DNA from: Emergomyces orientalis
Taxonomy: Eukaryota; Ascomycota; Eurotiomycetes; Onygenales; Ajellomycetaceae
Assembly: GCA_002110485.1 (NCBI GenBank)
Contig: MOWL01000054.1
Coordinates: 1-64,000, forward strand
DNA: 64,000 nt
Direction: 5' to 3'
Below the pieces are notes generated by a model. The model had not been told where the DNA came from. It made no database searches and saw only the letters and a list, made by a program, of their open reading frames with translations. The position numbers and the translations under genes were made by a program. This document shows, one piece after another, positions 10,561 to 20,498 of the stretch (positions within the stretch are counted from its first letter, which is position 1; each line of letters begins with the position of its first letter).

Positions 10561-11833
10561 TAAGTACTATTATAGATTAAGAAGTAGAATGAAATTAATC
10601 ATGATTAAGAAAATAAACTTCTCTGATTCTAAGAGTAATGAGTGTGTTTATATACATGATGAAATTCTATGATAAATTCAGTAGACCTGGTAGACCTTTT
10701 TCATATACATATCAATCTATCATCAGTAGGTCTGATAGGCTTGGTAGATCTTTCCATCTGTCATATCAATCTATCAGTTACATGATAGGTTTCTTTGAAG
10801 CTTTGTTCTGTCAAACTGTAGTCTATTCTGTCAGTGTTCTTAATACTCAATGGTTCCTGGTGCTCCCGCGGGGTGTTCCGTAACATATTACTTCTGTTGA
10901 AGCTGAGCAATATCAAGGCTCTCTGCTAAGGCCAGGTAGTGTTCAGCGGGGAGTTGACTGTCGTCATCATCTTCATCGTCGCTGACGGAGCCACTTTCAT
11001 ACCCACTGTCTGAAAAGATGGCATTCAGAGTGGAGAGAGTATTCAGAGCAGACCTGACATTCATCTTACTTTCACTCTGCTTGTCAGGTCCGGTCAAACA
11101 AGAGAGAAACATCATGATCAAAGCAGCTCAAGAAGAGCTGATAGTAGAGAGAGACAGAAATAAATAATGAAAGACTGAGACACTTTCATGAATAGAACTG
11201 GCCAGGTACTGCTATGAAGAAGAGGAGGGAAGGGAGCTGTAGACAGCATGATGAGAGTGACAGGGACTGAAAGCAGAGAGAATAACATGGTCTGAAGAAA
11301 AGTCAAAACTGACTGAGTGATCAAAAACGGCTCCCCCAAAAGAAGGGCAGTGGGTGAGCGAGAGTGTAGAAATCTTGAAAATGCAGTAACTTCAAAAATC
11401 GTGGCCATGGCGTGGAGGGAAATGTCGCGGCCGTGGGGATAAATTCACGTGATGATCGACCTTGGGCGGTTAGCGGAAGGCCAAAAGCAGCCGTGAAAAC
11501 GGCCATTTTCAGCCGCTGGCTAACCGTCACATCGTTATATTGAGTATTAATTTTTTTCTAATATAAGTTTTCACAAACGGACCACTGAAGTGACATTTGC
11601 TTGCCTTAAAAACACAAGGAAAAGGAATATTGGCCACGCTCAACTAGATTAAGGATGTCATTACCGCGAAAACTGATTGCAGGATTCCTCAATACAGAAA
11701 GATCACGATAGGATTAAGGTTTATACAACTTGGCGTTTCAGCATCCTTCGGGGAATAGAATAAAATTACAGAAAAAAAAAAAAATTTCAAGCAAGAAACC
11801 TTGGTTTTGTTATCTCCAACTTTGGCGATAGGA
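10561..11833. other. Spacer between repeat Y and HNH gene
   Basis: Mostly AT-rich, with repeated motifs of the type TCATATCAATCTATCA near 10700-10790. It contains the small acidic open frame at 10888-11121. I see nothing convincing elsewhere. Confidence 0.5.
10888..11121 (-). CDS. Small acidic hypothetical ORF, possibly a gene remnant
   Basis: About 75 codons. The C-terminal half has an acidic run (SDSGYESGSVSDDEDDDD) followed by LPAEHYLALAESLDIAQL. The composition looks like coding sequence, and the acidic-then-leucine pattern looks like an internal piece of a longer protein. The frame stops just where the preceding repetitive region begins, so it may be a fragment cut by an insertion. I cannot name a family. 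Confidence 0.3.
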   Translation of the reverse strand: MIMMFLSCLTGPDKQSESKMNVRSALNTLSTLNAIFSDSGYESGSVSDDEDDDDSQLPAEHYLALAESLDIAQLQQK

Positions 11834-13069
11834 TTAGCGAATAGGGAGCGTTAGGCCTGGTTCAAATTGCTGTGTTCTACCGCTGAACTGCTCATGTGAA
11901 AATGATGTTGGTGGTAGCCGCAGGTTGAAATCCATATCAACATTATTGTCGAACTCAGGGTAAGGTTCATCGTAATCATCGTAATCATCATAGTCGTTAT
12001 AAGGTTTGTCGACAGGCTCCGCGCCACCAGCTAAGGCGATAATGCGATGGAGGATCCATTGGAGCTGTAGAAGTGCAGGGTCCGGAAGGGGAATACCCTC
12101 ATGTGCAGTGATGCGTATGAGTGTGCCTGAAACAATTTCCTCACCAGACTCCACATTCCACAACCGTATCCTGCGACCACAGCCAATACCGGGAGGGAAT
12201 GATGGATGAGTGTTGACTTCAAGATAGTGCCATCTAGTCATATGTGGCAACCAGTGGAATCGAACAGTAAGAGTATTGGATTCAGAGTCCTCCTCAACAG
12301 GTTCCAAGGCAAAGTAGGCGCGCTCATGGTATTTGTGAACAGAAGGAGCAAAACACATGAGGTTTCGGACACTCTCTGTGGCCAAAGGACTGGTAATAGC
12401 ATCATACCAGGCATCAACCCTCTCTTTGGTCCAGAACATGCGTAACACACTCCATGGATTAAAGGCATCATTGACAAGATCTGGGGATTGCAATTCTCTC
12501 ATGGAAAATGGGAAAATGTGCGCCACGTCAACTGGATCATCAGCACCGGTGATGACACATCTGTTTTCATCTCTCATACGACACTGCTTGAATGGTTAAG
12601 GTCAAATCTTTTAATGATTCACTGTAACTCACCAATTCTACACTTTTTTTGAACCGAGCTTTTGGACCGCTTCTCAGGCTTGAGGTTGTTGAGGCAGATA
12701 TGTCCTCCGCTGCTATCGCCGAGAGGGTTGTCATTGATGGCTTCGGTGAGGGTGTTTGAGAGGGGGTGCGGTCGCGAGCCCTCTGTGTCCCTGCATGCCA
12801 AGGGGAGAAACAAGACGTCAGCAAAGTGATGCATGGAGATCGAGACAAGTAAACTCACATTTCAGAAGAAGTTTGCTCTCGTCAATTCTTGCGGCAAGCC
12901 CAACAAGGAGGGTAGTGATAAGAGGATTCCTGGAGATTTCTTCAAGTTGTGGAATGTCTGCAAGCCACAAGAAAGGCCACAAAGTCTGATGGATATTCCC
13001 ATTCGTAGCATCAGAGATCTTATTGATCAAGTCTACACGCGTCGGGGACGCAAACTCGGCGTCAGCCAT
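11834..13069 (-). CDS. HNH nuclease-domain protein (3 exons)
   Basis: The exons are 13069-12859, 12790-12633 and 12583-11834, which give 372 residues. The introns are 68 and 49 nt, both start GTGAGT and end CAG, and phases match. The third exon holds the HNH_2-type (PF13391) signature: CVITG, then VAHIFPF, then NPWSVLRMFW, and NLMCFAPSVHKYHERAYF, which supply the expected H-N-H positions. This fold binds a metal and cleaves nucleic acid in known members; activity here is not shown. The N-terminal 120 residues are not recognised. The C-terminus has a YDDYDDYD-type repeat. The gene is intact between two decayed helicases and is flanked by direct repeats. Such HNH proteins are common singletons in Eurotiales. 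Confidence 0.85.
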
Positions 13070-13299
13070 GCTTGGGCCAGCGGTGGATCACGAACGAAGA
13101 CGAGGGATGGCGAGGGAATCAAGGAATGGCGAGGGAGTGTCTGGAGGTATGTAAATTAACAGCAGTGGATTTTTGAGATTGTGGGAATCCAGTTGTCATA
13201 TATAGGACGCGAGGTGAAGTCAATTCTGGCTGGGGCTTCCTATTGCGGACTAGCGTACCACTCATTTAACGTGACTCGCCACCCAACGGCCAAAACATC
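13070..13299. other. Upstream region of the HNH gene
   Basis: Moderately GC-rich sequence between the HNH start codon and the second repeat copy. It presumably contains the promoter. I see no clear motif. Confidence 0.4.
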
Positions 13300-13667
13300 A
13301 GGCATGACAGAGCGAATGGGTGGCTTTTTTGGCCGTCGCCCAAAAGTGAAGGGAGTGGCCGCAGAAAGGTATCTACACCTGCAGCTGAGATAATATATAA
13401 AATCTATATCTAGAAGCAGTGATGTAATGTAAATGTCATAGTGTACTGGCTATCAGTAGGTAGATAGTACTACTAGATAGAAAGATGAAAGGGTCAATAA
13501 CTCTAGAACATCAGCAGCTTAGAGTTATGAACTCTAACCCTAGTACAACCACACCGTCGATGCCGTGTGGCCGCGGTCGATGGCCGTGATCAAGTTGTGG
13601 ATGATGACCAGGATCGACAGGGGAATGACATGACAGCTTTTGAAATCATCAAAGAACACAGAGAATG
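13300..13667. repeat. Repeat X, copy 2
   Basis: Diverged direct copy of about 9190-9930. Both hold AGGTATCTACACCTGC, then a TATATAAA-like run, then an AGTGTCATAGTGTA-like run, then CTCTAGAACxTCAGC and ACAACCACACC. The layout (TATA-like box, then repeat Y) would suit an LTR, but I found no TG/CA ends. Confidence 0.6.
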
Positions 13668-14046
13668 CTACGTGCGATAGAACATATATGTCAAAATAGT
13701 AGTAAAAGAATGTCTGATTCTTCATCTTTCACTGCTAATCAGCAGAAGAATATAAATAACTAAATACAGGCATCTTCCGCATGCGGAAGGAATGATAAAT
13801 GATATAGTAGGTAGGCACGTATGCTCTGCAGAAGGTAAGAGTAATGCTATAGCTAGGTAGGTACGTACGAAGCTATAGCGATAAGATTATATAGGCGAAT
13901 ATATAATATAGCGAACGTACTTGCTCTGCGGAAGGTAAGGGTAATGCTATAGCTAGGTAGGTACGTACGAAGCTATAGCGATAAGATTATATAGGCGAAT
14001 ATATAATATAGCGAACGTACTAGGGAGCGTGGGCGTTGCCCACGAT
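13668..14046. repeat. Palindrome-rich repeat Y, copy 2, with internal duplication
   Basis: Copy of 10283-10560. It has the same 16-bp palindrome (13774-13789) and the terminal hairpin CGTGGGC-GTT-GCCCACG (near 14025-14042). A 100-bp unit (13822-13921) is repeated in tandem at 13922-14021 with a few transitions; the first copy of the repeat has only one unit. Confidence 0.8.
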
Positions 14047-14457
14047 AAAAAATCTACAATATTCTATATAAAAGTTGCTAGATATTATATAATATCTTAT
14101 TATTTTCTTTATAATTTTGTTCTATTTAGAGTCTGACTTTTATTTTCTTTGTTTTCATATTATAAGTTATTTTATCTATCATTAATTTATTTTCTTTGCT
14201 GTAGTTATAATCACTTGAAAACTATATATAAAAAAAAAAGAGAGAACATAAACAATCTTTAAAAATATTTATAAGAAAAAAGCAAAAAATCAATTTACTG
14301 TTTATTCTGAGCAGAAATTCATGTATTGTAAGTACTATTTATTTGAAGAAAAAATGTATTAATTAGTTCTAAAGTTAGAAAAACTCTGAGACTCAAAGAG
14401 TCTCAGATAGATGTCATAGTCTCTGACTACATATATCTATAATTGAAGAATAATAAT
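14047..14457. other. AT-rich spacer
   Basis: Strongly AT-rich with no recognisable gene. An (AAT)n microsatellite lies at about 14447-14465, next to the minisatellite. Confidence 0.6.
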
Positions 14458-14830
14458 AATAATAATGAATTGTTTAATAATCTGTTCATTGAATTGTTCA
14501 ATGAGTTGTTCACTGACTGTTTAACTGACTGTTCACTTGTTTACTCACTGATCAATGAGCTGTTCAATGATCTGTTCCATGAGTTGTTCAATGAGCTGTT
14601 CAAGGCGTTGTTCAAGGCGTTGTTTAATGAGTTGTCCAACGGGCTGTTCAATGGGCTGTTCAACGAGTTGTTCAATGGGTTGTTCACTGACTGTTCAACG
14701 GGCTTTTCAATGGGTTGTTCACTGACTGTTCAACGGGTTGTTCAATACACTTTTCAACGGGTTGTTCAACGGGTTGTCCAACGGGTTGTTCCATGGGTTG
14801 TTCACTGACTGTTCAACGGGTTGTCCACTG
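14458..14830. repeat. 12-bp minisatellite
   Basis: About thirty tandem variants of TTGTTCAAYGRG. A period of 12 keeps a frame open on both strands: plus gives NELF-type repeats and minus gives NNPL repeats. It lies just beyond the C-terminal end of helicase 2, so it may be a tail extension of that gene or simple non-coding satellite. Units nearer 14830 keep more CpG than those nearer 14458. Confidence 0.75.
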
Positions 14831-14917
14831 CTGCATTGACTGTCACCTTGAACATGTGATCCTGCTGAGCCTCTGAGCCTCGAACTGCCATCATGTTGCA
14901 TGCTGAACTTCACTCAT

Positions 14918-15661
14918 TTATTGATTTTCAACTTCAGCTTCTCTCGCAGCCTCCTGATATACTGTGTGGAGCCAACAAAACATCTTCACAAGCCAGTTGT
15001 GCTTCATCTGATTCCCACCAGCCTTCTGCCCCAGAAATGCGATCACCGCCGCCTGGTCTTCCGCGTCCACCTGGAACCCCTGCAGCCGCAACCGCCATGC
15101 CGCCTCCATCCGCTCCCGGTGCCGCCCGTACACCATCATCGCCACCGTGGGGATCAAAAACTCCATGTACGCGCATGACTTTCGTGTCCCCCACCGCGTG
15201 CAGATCGACTGCGGCATCCCACACTGGAAACACTCAGAAAACCATGCATATCAAATTTGCTGCTGCACTGTGATCATTCATTGCTTCGCCCCCCGACTCT
15301 CCTCGTGCCGACACTGGTACAGCTTGTGGTCAGACTCCCGCTTGTGGCTGGCGCAGATCAAGAACTGATTCTTTCACTGCTGAGTCTGTTTCACCAGTAT
15401 CTTCAGGTTCACTGATGTCCTCTGCCCCTGCCGCTGATACATGCGGATGGACCGGCCTCGACACACGTCCTGCTGCTGGAATGTCTGTCTGATCATCCAT
15501 GGAATGCCCCTAGCATTTTCCCCTGTTTCACTGAACTCATGCTCGCTCCATGAACCGCTGCCGCTCCCGGCCGAACTGGAACCCTCGTTGGAACCAATAC
15601 TGTTCATGCTATGCTCGCCCATGCTCTCACTCGGGCTTCGGCCCCCTGTGGGACTGATCAT
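14918..15661 (-). pseudogene. Telomere-linked helicase 2, C-terminal region
   Basis: Several frames on the minus strand match the tail of telomere-linked helicases. A segment with QQQDVCRGRSIRMYQRQG ends near 15374. A histidine/cysteine-rich piece (ICASHKRESDHKLYQCRHEE, near 15280-15360) ends in a stop. The last part is CFQCGMPQSICTRW followed by FLIPTVAMMVYGRHRERM, WRLRLQGFQ and FLGQKAGGNQMKHNWLVKMF, ending at 14918. Frame changes separate the parts. The Cys/His arrangement looks like a zinc-binding tail. Confidence 0.75.
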
Positions 15662-15688
15662 GCCATCAAATCTGATATGTATTTCAGC

Positions 15689-17480
15689 TCACTGACTTTT
15701 TGTCTCAGCCTCCTGCCTGCTTTCTTCACCCTCCACCATTGTCCTGGCACGGTGGCTGGAACTGACTGTCCGTGTGTGCATGAAATCTGAACTGTGTGTG
15801 AATGTGCACTCTCGACTCTTCCAGTCAGAATCATATATATCACACAGAGATTCTCTGGGGTTCTCATCACCACAGTGCTGTCTCACGTAGCCGTTCACCC
15901 CCCCGTCCAGGTACTGGTCCAGCACCACCCGTCGACATCGTGCTGCCCGTGCATCGCCCCCCTCCCCCCCAGTCTGCATGTACCGTTCGACCAGGTTCTG
16001 GTCCGGCGCCGATGATGCATCCTTTCTTGACCAGGTCATGGCCGCGCGGGAACCCTCTGGCTCAATTATGATGACCTCACTGGCCTCTTGATCACGCCCT
16101 GCACGCCCACTCTCTTGACTGTAATCGAGCAGTGATCGTGGTCGTCCGACGTGGATGATGCTGCGGATGTCAGGGATGTCGATGCCCATCCCGAGTGCAC
16201 TGGTCGCCGTGATGACCCGATGCTGCCCCTGTTGAAAATGCTTCAGTGTGCCACCCTTGTCAATCTGGTGGTGGTGGTATGCCTCGCACCCCAGTGCCGT
16301 CGCCAGTGTGGTGACCTGCTTCACTGTCTGCCTGTACACCACCACCTTGCCTTCTGCCGCCCGTCCCACGCGGTCCTGGATGAACCGCACCACGCTGGAG
16401 GCCTGGAACCATTGGCTGGCACTCTGAGACTTCAATTCTTGCCAGCTGGGTCGCCACACCCGGTATGCGATGTTGGAACGGCACGTCCGCGCCCAGAACA
16501 CTGACATGTCCGCTTGCATCAAGTGCATGCCACTGCCGGTTCAGGAATGTGATGAAGTCCTCACTCAGTGCAGACTCTGGTGTCACCAGCACAATTGATG
16601 CTTCATCAGGTGGTCTGCGGCTCTTCCACTCCACGCACGATATCCGCAGTGCCACCAGCGGCACCACCACCGCCGTAGTTCCCCCGGGCGCCACCCACCC
16701 ATGCTGGAAGCATGAACAGCATGCTCTTCCCCCCCCCCCTGTTGGCATGATAGCCACCACCGGACTTTCACCGTCCTGGATGGCCCGCATCGCCGCCGCC
16801 TGCACCCCCCGGAACTGCACTGTCTGGTCGCTCATCATCCGCTGCAGCTCTGCCTCCATGTTGACCTGTTGCAGTTGGAATTGACGCTCCATACGCCCCT
16901 CCTCAGCCTCAGTCTCCCATGGCGCCCGCTTGCGCTTTCCCAGCATGACATCTGTGGTGGTAGTCTCATCAACCGCGGACTCAAACCCCAGGAACTGGTG
17001 CCAGTCAGTGCTGCTGAGCTGAAACATCTCGCGCCGCCGGTGAGTGGTCCCGGTCTGCTCCGTGATCCCTCGCGCGTACACCATGCCAGCCACATGTGAT
17101 GTGTGTGCTGTCTGCATGTCTGTGAACCGTTCCAGCCACTTCTCAGAGTTCATGAGTTTGTTGTCATCTTCATTGCTGCTGGCTACCTGCTTCTTCTCTT
17201 CATGCTGCCTGTTGTTTTTGAACGCGCTGGATGGACGCATGAACTGCCTGCTGATCGCGATGGCAATGTCCCAGTATGCTGCCAGATTTAACCCCTGGCC
17301 ATGCAGCTCAATGCAGGTCTCCTGTTTCAGCACCTCCCAGAAACACTCTGATGTCCAGACACACTCATCAGAGTCTGTGCCCCACATATATATCTCTTGT
17401 TACTTGGTATTTTTCTTCTCTGAGTTCTTCTCCATCTCTCTGATCTGTTGTTGATACTCCCGCAGCCGCTGTGTGAATGA
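15689..17480 (-). pseudogene. Telomere-linked helicase 2, RecQ-like core (decayed)
   Basis: Upstream, FWEVLKQETCIELHGQGLN and VQFRGVQAAAMRAI (motif 0) lead to motif I near 16720-16755. There IMPTGGG is followed by a run of 11 G instead of the in-frame GKS. The frame returns after an extra GGTG, giving WVAPGGTTAVVVPLVALR. SRRPPDEASIVLVTPESA and FLNRQ follow. Motifs II (DEXH) and III are absent. A frame change near 16500 leads into the C-domain: VVVYRQTVKQVTTLA, ATSALGMGIDIPDIR (motif V) and QESGRAGRD (motif VI, near 16090-16120). The missing Walker B region alone would abolish ATPase activity. Confidence 0.88.
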
Positions 17481-19255
17481 AAGCATCAGTTACAGATACA
17501 GCATCACCAGCTTCTCTATCTCTCTTGACAGATACCGGTGGATCACCTTGATGTCATTGAATGCATGAAACCCCTTGTGATATCATGTGATGAACACCAC
17601 CATCCCATTCTTCATGAATATGTTGCAGTGCCCTCCATTCTCTGTGTTAACATGTCGGAAGCTGAGCAGCTCTGGCGCCCGTGCTGGTTGACCTGCAGTG
17701 ACATGCACAGCCACACTCAGCTTCTCGCGGAACTGCACCACCCAGCGCAGGTATGAGTTGATTGCCTTGGCCGCCAGATGGGGCCAGTTGCTGTGCTCCT
17801 GCTGGATGAACTGCTGCTGGATTCCAGCCTGTGTGCGCATCTGTTGCATCAACCACTGTGCCCCATCCACCGGCCACCGCGTGTGGCTGTCCTTCAGAAA
17901 ATTCCTCCCAGTCCCCCCCTGTGTGAGATTGTCCCGCATTGTGAATCATGAAATAACTGATATTCTCTGTTCATTCAGTTCTCTCTCAAACAGCAACTTC
18001 TCCTGCAGTATTCATCTTGTCACTTTTATCAGTTCATGTGTGAAATCTCTAAAGTCTCTCATGGTAAAGTGCATGTTCTTGTACAGCAGCTCATCCCCTC
18101 CCATCCAGCCAATATGGCCAGGTGTGGTGTTGCTGTAGTGCACCTTCAATCCATACATGCGCAGGTCCAGCATCCACTGTATGAGACTGTGCATGCCTCG
18201 CACCATGAATGACTTCATGAGCAGCTCCAGCCATTCCTGGAACAACCGTCGCTTCCCCCCCCGGAATGTCAACCCGTTGATGAATATCATGGCTGGGGGA
18301 TCACTCCTGTTCGGGGACAATGTGAGTGATGATGATGAAGGCTCAGAGCTGGCACTGAATTGATTGCTGTTACTCTCATAGTCTTCATTCTGACTATCAG
18401 TGAACCTGTAGTCTGCCTCCTCCATCAGGCTTGCCACCATCCAGCCATCAGTGATTTATCACTGCTGGTTCATCATTAATATCTGGGATGTGTTGGTATC
18501 CAGCAGCAGTGTCTTGTGAACCACCATAAACCGCGCAATCTTGATAATTTGTGACAGTATTGGTGAGTAGCTCTCCTTGTCGCGCCATCCATGCTCTCCC
18601 CATCCCAGCACTGCCAATGCATTCACCAGTGCACACTCATAGTCCTTCACCTGAACTCGCTGGTCCAGCAGCTCAATGCAAAAATCTAAACATGCTATCT
18701 GAATTTTACTGAGTTTGAGCTTGTCTTCTTCTCTCTTTTTCTTTTTCTCAGTTATCTGCTCATTCATGGCATCTGAGCTGATGATGTCTCACTGGTTGAC
18801 TCTCTCTGTTGTGGCCACCTGCCATAATGCTCTCCATGTCTTGTGCTGCCGTGTGAACCAGTACTGAGGGCTTGTCTATTCATGCTCAACCTGTGTTCAG
18901 GTGAAAAACATCAACATCTGCTGTCATAGTCTCATGTGCTTCATGATGCTCTTCTCGTTCATGTATGCCTGCAGCGGCGTGTGGCGGGTCTGGTGTCGCT
19001 CCGTGCGGATGGCCTCCATGCAGACAAAGTGCTCCAGCCAGGTGATGATCTGCTGGCTGGCCCGGGCAACACCATTCATTGTCTTCCATATGGCCTGTGC
19101 TTCCAGCTCATTGAGAGACATGTTGTCTTCCTCAGATCTCTGAATGCTGTGTCAGTCAAGTACACTGCCCACTCTGTTCAACATAGTCATGAGTTTGCTT
19201 CATCGCACTCTGCATCTTCAATGATATCAGTGACCTGCTGTTGCTGTTTCTGATA
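17480..19255 (-). pseudogene. Telomere-linked helicase 2, central region in broken frames
   Basis: Successive minus-strand frames carry parts of one ancestral protein. From 5' to 3' they are an LADQNTVSQAINELKQFYQ piece (19200-19320), MNGVARASQQIITWLEHF with MEAIRTERHQTRHTPLQAYM (18924-19121), and ACLDFCIELLDQRV with ALAVLGWGEHGWRDKESYSP (18459-18700). Then come RGMHSLIQWMLDLRMYGLK (18012-18440), WPVDGAQWLMQQMR with FREKLSVAVHVTAGQPARAPELLS (17583-17939), and KGFHAFNDIKVIHRYL near 17510-17580. The ARAPELLS..HVNTE stretch, with its tyrosine-recombinase-like look, is characteristic of this helicase family's middle domain. Stops and frame changes occur between pieces. Confidence 0.78.
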
Positions 19256-19330
19256 AAACTGCTTCAGCTCATTGATTGCTTGGCTGACTGTATTCTGGTC
19301 TGCCAGGGGGGCCTCGGGCGCCTTGTTCAG

Positions 19331-19690
19331 TTAAATACATATATAATGAGAAGCTGTGCGTGATGCAAACACCTGCTGGCACTGTATCTTTTGATATGAT
19401 TGGTGAATTTCTTTCTGTACCTGCATGCGTTTTTCTGAGCATGCCCGACCCCGGCTGGGATATGGTGTCCAGCCGTGCTGTGTCCACCAATGCTTGTGCA
19501 TGGTGTCCATGTTTTCACTGACATACTGGCATTCCGGGTCCCGCTGACACATGTAGCCATTGTGAATGAGCAGTTCAGGTATTGATTCATTCAATACTCT
19601 GAGTAATGCAAGCTGACTGTGTTTCTGAGTAATATTATGTCACTGCTGAATACTCTGCTTGATCTCTTGAATCACTGCATGCTTTAATTG
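19331..19690 (-). pseudogene. Telomere-linked helicase 2, OrsD-type N-terminus
   Basis: The frame holds LLIHNGYMCQRDPECQYVS with DTMHKHWWTQHGW, a C-x4-C...H...H finger like the second finger of OrsD-type domains, then CQQVFASRTASHYI. Upstream, HAVIQEIKQSIQQ (near 19655-19700) belongs to the linker before that finger. The first finger is missing: homology ends close to 19735, where the subtelomeric repeat block begins. The gene is therefore truncated at its 5' end. Confidence 0.75.
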
Positions 19691-19737
19691 ATGTGCTGGG
19701 CTCTTTAAATGTCATTCAATTTCTGTTGGCCACGCCG

Positions 19738-20498
19738 CATACTGGCACTGGCGGCATATGATGATGGGGTGTGATATGCATCGCATGAATAATTGATGTT
19801 CAATGTTGAAGGGCACGTGGGCATGCAGCTGTATATATATATTTTCCTCAATGCTGTATTGTAAACTCAATTCATAAACTTAACACAATAATTATAATAT
19901 GCTGTAGATGTGTAGGTTACTGAATATAAAATATTATTATAATTAATATTAGTTTTTCTTTTTTCTGTTGTTTTGCTGATCTGGGACTATTCTGGTGGTG
20001 GCATGTTGCTGAGGTACATACAACTATGTATTTGATGTGGTTATGCTTGGTGGCTGACTTCTTCCCCCATCAAAAATTGCAGTTTAATTCATCAACTTCA
20101 ACATCACAACACAATTATTTTCTGGTGAATTTACGATCTGAAAATGAATTATATTACATTACATATGCACTATGATTGACTGCTGGAGTTTGAAGCTGAT
20201 TCAAGTACTGATTGAAATAAAGATGTGTGAGCGCGCTAGTTCTCTTTAAACACGCTAGTTCTGATCAGGCTAGCGTGTCCTGATTGGGCCTAGTGTGTTT
20301 CATCCACGCCTCTCTACTTCTTGCTGACATTCGGCGACTGGAGATCTCGTAGTGTAATAACCACTCAATCGAACCAGTTCAATCACAAGATGTATGTCTG
20401 AAATCAAATCAGATGTATGTTAATCTACTCTTCTCTGATTGGCCAACTTTCTAACCCTAAATCGGACGTACGTGCATCCATCAACCCATAGGGTATAG
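19738..20498. repeat. Subtelomeric repeat block, distal copy
   Basis: Direct, diverged copy of 305-900, interrupted by a solo LTR (20226-20387). After the LTR the alignment resumes with TGTATGTTAATCTACTC against TGAATGTTAATCTGCCC. It abuts the 5' end of helicase 2. Confidence 0.7.
20226..20387. mobile_element. Small solo LTR, copy 1
   Basis: A 162-bp sequence with TGTGA...TCACA ends and a perfect 5-bp target duplication AGATG (20221-20225 and 20388-20392). Internal boxes such as CACGCTAGTTCTGATCAGGCTAG recur in the copy at 21509. The subtelomeric block at 305-900 shows the empty site. No full element of this family is in the window, so orientation is unknown. Confidence 0.8.

Noticed and set aside
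11118..11530. Overlapping minus-strand open frames upstream of the small acidic ORF
   Set aside because: Low complexity, no similarity, and mutually overlapping frames without splice logic.
13668..14046. CRISPR-like array from the 100-bp repeat
   Set aside because: Two directly adjoining copies without spacers in a eukaryotic subtelomere; it is a simple tandem duplication.
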